DNA from: Candidatus Avelusimicrobium ruminicola | GTDB taxonomy: Bacteria > Elusimicrobiota > Elusimicrobia > Elusimicrobiales > Elusimicrobiaceae | NCBI GenBank assembly: GCA_900319885.1 | Contig: ONQH01000028.1 | Coordinates: forward strand, 1-9,167 | DNA length: 9,167 nucleotides | Direction of reading: 5' to 3' | In this document: one piece after another, positions 6,031 to 9,167 of the stretch | Position numbering within the stretch: position 1 is the first letter of the stretch | How the letters are laid out: each line of letters starts with the position of its first letter | Position numbers and translations under genes: made by a program | Notes under the pieces: model-generated | The model's database searches: none | What the model was told of the DNA's origin: nothing | What the model saw: the letters and a program-made list of their open reading frames with translations, nothing else

Positions 6031-7814
6031 TAGTTCGCCTCCGCCGGGACAGGGGTATTTAAGCCGAAATAAGTTTCCAACATGGTCCGTGCAATCGGTC
6101 CCGCAGCCGAGCTTCCCCCTTCTCCAAATTCTACAAAAACAGCCAAGGCAATAGAAGGGGCTTCGCCTTCTTTGCCGGCAAACGCCATAAACCAGCCATG
6201 GTCTGCCCCATGCGGGTTTTGAGCCGTCCCCGTTTTGGCGTATACATCTAATCCTTTGATTTTAACGCGGCGGGCAGTCCCGTCATCTACGGTATGCTTA
6301 AGTGCTTTGTATAATAAATCGTACGTTTCCGGTTTCAAATCTGCCTGTTGTAAAACTTCGGTTTGCCCGATTTTTTGCGTTTTGCCCGTTTGCTGATTGA
6401 CAATTTTATCTACGTAATACGGGCGATACACATTTCCGCGGCTGGCCAACGCCGCCGCAAATTGCGCTAGTTTAATGGGAGTAACCAACAGTTCCCCTTG
6501 CCCGATAGACAAGTTGAGCGTATCCCCTACAAACCAATAGGTTTTGTTACGCGCGCGACGCGTAGGCCCATACAAGTTGCCCGCTTTTTCACCCGGCAGA
6601 TCAATCCCTGTGGGACGGCCAATCATAAATTTACGCTCCATCCGTTCAACAGGGGCCGGCCCCATAGAAGCCGCAATCGCATAGAAATAAACGTCACAGG
6701 AATTGCTCATCCCGTCAAAGAAATCTACCGGGCCATGGGTACCCCAGCACTTAAAGACACGCGGGCCGGAATCATATTTGCCCGTGCAAGTAATTTTCCG
6801 TTTAATATCTAGGTCTGTTTCCTCCAGTGCGGCAGCGGCTGTAATAATTTTGAACGTAGAAGCGGGGGGATAAATCCCCTGGATAGCCAGGTTGTATTCG
6901 TTAATGCGTTTAGACGGGTTGGAAGATTCCTGATCGCTATAAGGGACAAACAAATTAGGGTCGTACGCGGGGGCACTGGCCAACGCTAATACGGCACCGG
7001 TTTTGGGATCCAACGCCACGGCCGCCCCGCGCCCGGTCTTAGAGTTTTTAAGGGCTTCTTCGGCCGCTTGTTGTAGCGGAAAATTTAACGTGAGGTAAAT
7101 ATCGTTCCCCGCCGCCCATTTTTTATCTTGAATAATACGTTTTACGCGGCCACGGTAGTCCACCTCTAAATAGACGCCGCCATCTTTGCCTCTTAGTTCT
7201 TCTTCAAACTTACGCTCAATGCCGTTTTTGCCGATTTTGGAATTAAGCCGATAGCCGGCGGTAACGTCGCGCTTACGCCATTGGCGCTCGTCCATACTGC
7301 CGATATAGCCTAACAAGTGGCTTGCCAACGTGTGATAGGGATAGTGACGTTTGGACTCTTCTAATAAATAAATGCCGGGGTAGTATTGTTGCAATTCCTG
7401 CAAGGCAACCGTGCTTTTCGTGGACAGGTTTTCTGCCAGAGCCACGGCCTTGCCCGTACGACCGCTTGTTTCCAAACGGGTGCGTAGTGTTTGGGGAGCT
7501 AAGTTAACATAAGGGGCAATATCCGCTACCAGTTTATTCAAAAATTCTTCGTCCGGCTTAGCCATCCCCAAATAATACAAACTAAACGAAGGACTATTGG
7601 AGGCAATAGCAATTCCGTCAGCGGTAAGCACACGCCCGCGCGGGGCGGTTTGATAGAGAATTTGTGTACGGTTACGCTCGGCCAGTTGTTGGTAGTTTTG
7701 ATAATGCACTACTTGTATATCAATCAAACGCAAAGCAATAACCGCACCCACTACAAAGGCAGCTATCAGTAGAATTTTTAGACGTTCATTAAAAGAGTCT
7801 TTGGGAATGGCCAT
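6030..7814 (-). CDS. mrdA: Penicillin-binding protein 2 (elongation transpeptidase)
   Basis: Class B PBP that cross-links new peptidoglycan during elongation, anchored in the inner membrane with its catalytic domain in the periplasm. The 594 residues show a short cytoplasmic start, one membrane segment (about 12-30), a pedestal/dimerisation region that includes TAPRGRVLTADG (56-67), and a transpeptidase domain from about 240. Active-site motifs are S319-TFK (PPASTFK), S372-C-D374 (the SxD form typical of PBP2 rather than SxN) and K527-TG (YAKTGTAQ). The sequence GNGIERKFEEELRGK-like block (about 193-210, here KIGKNGIERKFEEELRGK) is also typical. ATG at 7814 lies 6 nt after the mreD stop, with AAGGA 9 nt upstream inside the mreD end. 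It pairs with RodA, encoded immediately downstream with a 1-nt overlap. Confidence 0.96.
   Translation of the reverse strand: MAIPKDSFNERLKILLIAAFVVGAVIALRLIDIQVVHYQNYQQLAERNRTQILYQTAPRGRVLTADGIAIASNSPSFSLYYLGMAKPDEEFLNKLVADIAPYVNLAPQTLRTRLETSGRTGKAVALAENLSTKSTVALQELQQYYPGIYLLEESKRHYPYHTLASHLLGYIGSMDERQWRKRDVTAGYRLNSKIGKNGIERKFEEELRGKDGGVYLEVDYRGRVKRIIQDKKWAAGNDIYLTLNFPLQQAAEEALKNSKTGRGAAVALDPKTGAVLALASAPAYDPNLFVPYSDQESSNPSKRINEYNLAIQGIYPPASTFKIITAAAALEETDLDIKRKITCTGKYDSGPRVFKCWGTHGPVDFFDGMSNSCDVYFYAIAASMGPAPVERMERKFMIGRPTGIDLPGEKAGNLYGPTRRARNKTYWFVGDTLNLSIGQGELLVTPIKLAQFAAALASRGNVYRPYYVDKIVNQQTGKTQKIGQTEVLQQADLKPETYDLLYKALKHTVDDGTARRVKIKGLDVYAKTGTAQNPHGADHGWFMAFAGKEGEAPSIALAVFVEFGEGGSSAAGPIARTMLETYFGLNTPVPAEAN
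6038..6042 (-). promoter_or_regulatory. Strong Shine-Dalgarno of rodA within mrdA
   Basis: GGAGG lies 7 nt before the rodA ATG and inside the last codons of mrdA. It is the strongest ribosome binding site I see in the window and fits close matching of RodA and PBP2 synthesis. Confidence 0.7.
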
Positions 7815-7820
7815 GCGTTT

Positions 7821-8315
7821 TTATCCTTGCCGGCGCCATGAAGAATCTCCCACAATGCGGTTGGTAATCCAAAATATACCCGGTGCAAAGACGGCATTTA
7901 ACACAGCACCCCCCATCATACTTGCTAAACCGGGCCAGACGCTGCTGGAGGCAAACACCGCCACAAAAAATGCATTTAGGAGACCTGCCAACCAACTAAG
8001 GCAAAATACCGCCACCATTTGAGGGAATAATTCTTCAAAATCAAACCGATCCACTATATTGCAAATCAAACAAGCGCACACCGTAAAGGTAAATGCGTTG
8101 TTCCCAAACAATTTCACACTATAAAAATCTAAAAACAGTCCGCAGACAAAAGCCAAACTATACGCTAACGAAGGACGTAGCACCGCACAAAACGCCGTCA
8201 CAAACACCAGGATAATGTTCGCGCTGATTCCCCACCGGGCAAACAGCGAGACTAACGCCCAGTGAAATACCGTCGCCAATACAAACAAACATAACACGCG
8301 CCATGCATTTAACAT
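7821..8315 (-). CDS. mreD: Rod shape-determining membrane protein MreD
   Basis: The 164-residue, almost entirely hydrophobic protein has about five membrane segments and no catalytic motif, as expected for MreD, an inner-membrane partner of MreC in the elongation complex. The block GLFLDFYSVKLFGNNAF (about 59-75) is the recognisable MreD signature (G-x-x-x-D, then Gly and Asn before the next helix). Primary sequence is poorly conserved in this family, so the call leans on that block, length, topology and position between mreC and mrdA. It starts 3 nt after the mreC stop and ends 6 nt before mrdA. The Shine-Dalgarno before its ATG is weak (an AAGG about 14 nt upstream), consistent with coupling to mreC translation. 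It ends in a short basic tail (SWRRQG). Confidence 0.88.
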   Translation of the reverse strand: MLNAWRVLCLFVLATVFHWALVSLFARWGISANIILVFVTAFCAVLRPSLAYSLAFVCGLFLDFYSVKLFGNNAFTFTVCACLICNIVDRFDFEELFPQMVAVFCLSWLAGLLNAFFVAVFASSSVWPGLASMMGGAVLNAVFAPGIFWITNRIVGDSSWRRQG

Positions 8316-8318
8316 AAA

Positions 8319-9167
8319 TTATCGGTTTGCCTTATCCTCTAAAATAACAAATACTTCTTTGACGGCCGCCGCCCGAATATGAGGGGTAACCGTAAGCGTG
8401 AGAGCGGTTTGGGAATTTTCTTCTTCGTAAACGCCACTCACCTCACCCACCAAAATCCCGGCCGGAAATACACTGCTTGATAGGGAAGTATATACTTTAT
8501 CCCCTTTATGCACTTGCGTAAGAAGCGGGATATATTTGATTTGTACCGGCCGCGGCCCGTTGCCGACTAAAAGGCCTTCTTCGCCGCTTTCTAACCGTAC
8601 CGCCGCTGAAAACTCTTCATCCCGCACCAGCAATACTTTGGAAGTGTTTTCGGTTACTTCTACCACTACCCCCGCTAACCCTTCCTGGCCTTCTTCCATA
8701 GAAATAACGGCACTGCGTTCATGGATACCGTCTGCGGTTCCTTTGTCCAAAATCACCGTATTCCAGCGCGTGGGTTCGCGGTAGGCTACTTTGGCCCACA
8801 CGCCTTTCCAGGGCTTAGAAAACTGCAAATTCAGCAACTGCGCCAAGCGTTCGTTTTCCGCAAAGACTTCCGTGGCTTGAGCAGATAATAATTTGGTGGT
8901 TTCTATCTCTTGTTTTAATTGTTGATTTTCGTAATGGGCTTGCAACAATTCTTGCACCGTGTCCGACACGTTCTGCCCATATTGCACTACACTATGGGCA
9001 GCCCGCACTTGCGGGATAAAGATATAAGACAAAACCGCTTTCAAGGAAGTAATAAAACCGTCTAGCGGCAAAATCATCAGCAAAAAAGAAACCAATAAAA
9101 AACATCCCGGCAACATCCAGCGACGTCGCCACGATTCAATAGGGGTATATAATGTTTTGTGATAGTG
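8319..9167 (-). CDS. mreC: Rod shape-determining protein MreC (5' end off the window edge)
   Basis: MreC is a bitopic inner-membrane protein whose periplasmic part binds and activates PBP2. The open frame continues unbroken from the ATG at 9116 to the window edge, adding at least 17 codons that end in a basic stretch (ESWRRRW) just before the membrane segment. Basic residues before the single N-terminal helix are normal for MreC, so the true start is probably beyond 9167 and ATG 9116 is internal. Then come a coiled coil (about 40-95 from that Met: VQELLQAHYENQQLKQEIE) and the beta-rich domain with YREPTRWNTVILDKGTADGI (113-131) and KGDKVYTS...FPAGILVGEV (204-226). Total visible length is 282 residues, near full family size. 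The TAA is 3 nt before mreD. mreB is likely just upstream. Confidence 0.93.
   Translation of the reverse strand, partial: HYHKTLYTPIESWRRRWMLPGCFLLVSFLLMILPLDGFITSLKAVLSYIFIPQVRAAHSVVQYGQNVSDTVQELLQAHYENQQLKQEIETTKLLSAQATEVFAENERLAQLLNLQFSKPWKGVWAKVAYREPTRWNTVILDKGTADGIHERSAVISMEEGQEGLAGVVVEVTENTSKVLLVRDEEFSAAVRLESGEEGLLVGNGPRPVQIKYIPLLTQVHKGDKVYTSLSSSVFPAGILVGEVSGVYEEENSQTALTLTVTPHIRAAAVKEVFVILEDKANR

Overview
The window is a compact, single-strand gene block. Every supportable gene lies on the minus strand, so transcription runs from the right edge (9167) to the left edge (1). Most of it is a cell-elongation (rod-shape) operon: 5'-truncated mreC, mreD, the class B transpeptidase PBP2 (mrdA), the SEDS glycosyltransferase rodA, a DUF2344/TIGR03936-type 'radical SAM-linked' protein, RNase G (rng), and a secreted N-acetylmuramoyl-L-alanine amidase with a long acidic/proline-rich linker. 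Downstream are two tandem half-size chromate-transporter (CHR family) genes, the second cut by the left edge.

The organism is a bacterium that builds a rod wall with the MreBCD/RodA/PBP2 elongasome. The cleaved-signal amidase, which resembles division amidases of the EnvC/NlpD-regulated kind, fits a diderm (Gram-negative-type) cell. The short CHR pair is common in anaerobes. An Elusimicrobiota-like or other deep-branching anaerobic lineage would fit, but the sequence alone does not settle the phylum. There are no tRNA or rRNA genes, mobile elements, CRISPR arrays or phage genes.

Layout by region: 8319-9167 mreC (start lies off the right edge; mreB probably precedes it); 7821-8315 mreD; 6030-7814 mrdA; 4693-6030 rodA (1-nt overlap with mrdA, TAATG); 3992-4660 DUF2344; 2504-3961 rng; 695-2458 amidase; 121-653 region with chrA copy 1 (GTG start) and copy 2 (ATG, 4-nt overlap). 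No gap between genes is longer than about 41 nt, so no stretch over 300 bases lacks a gene. The tight spacing from mreC to the amidase suggests one transcript. MreC and MreD position the RodA-PBP2 polymerase/transpeptidase pair, the amidase trims peptides from glycan, and RNase G matures rRNA and turns over RNA, which would tie wall growth to ribosome production.

The most noteworthy non-coding signal is a perfect 11-bp hairpin followed by a T-rich tract in the minus-strand direction. It sits exactly on the GTG start of the first chrA gene, where an intrinsic terminator for the elongasome operon would be expected. Other points of interest are the absence of the usual radical SAM partner next to the DUF2344 gene, extra membrane segments in RodA, and a small palindrome over the rng stop codon. 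I see no convincing wholly new system; this is mainly a conserved housekeeping locus with some unusual details.
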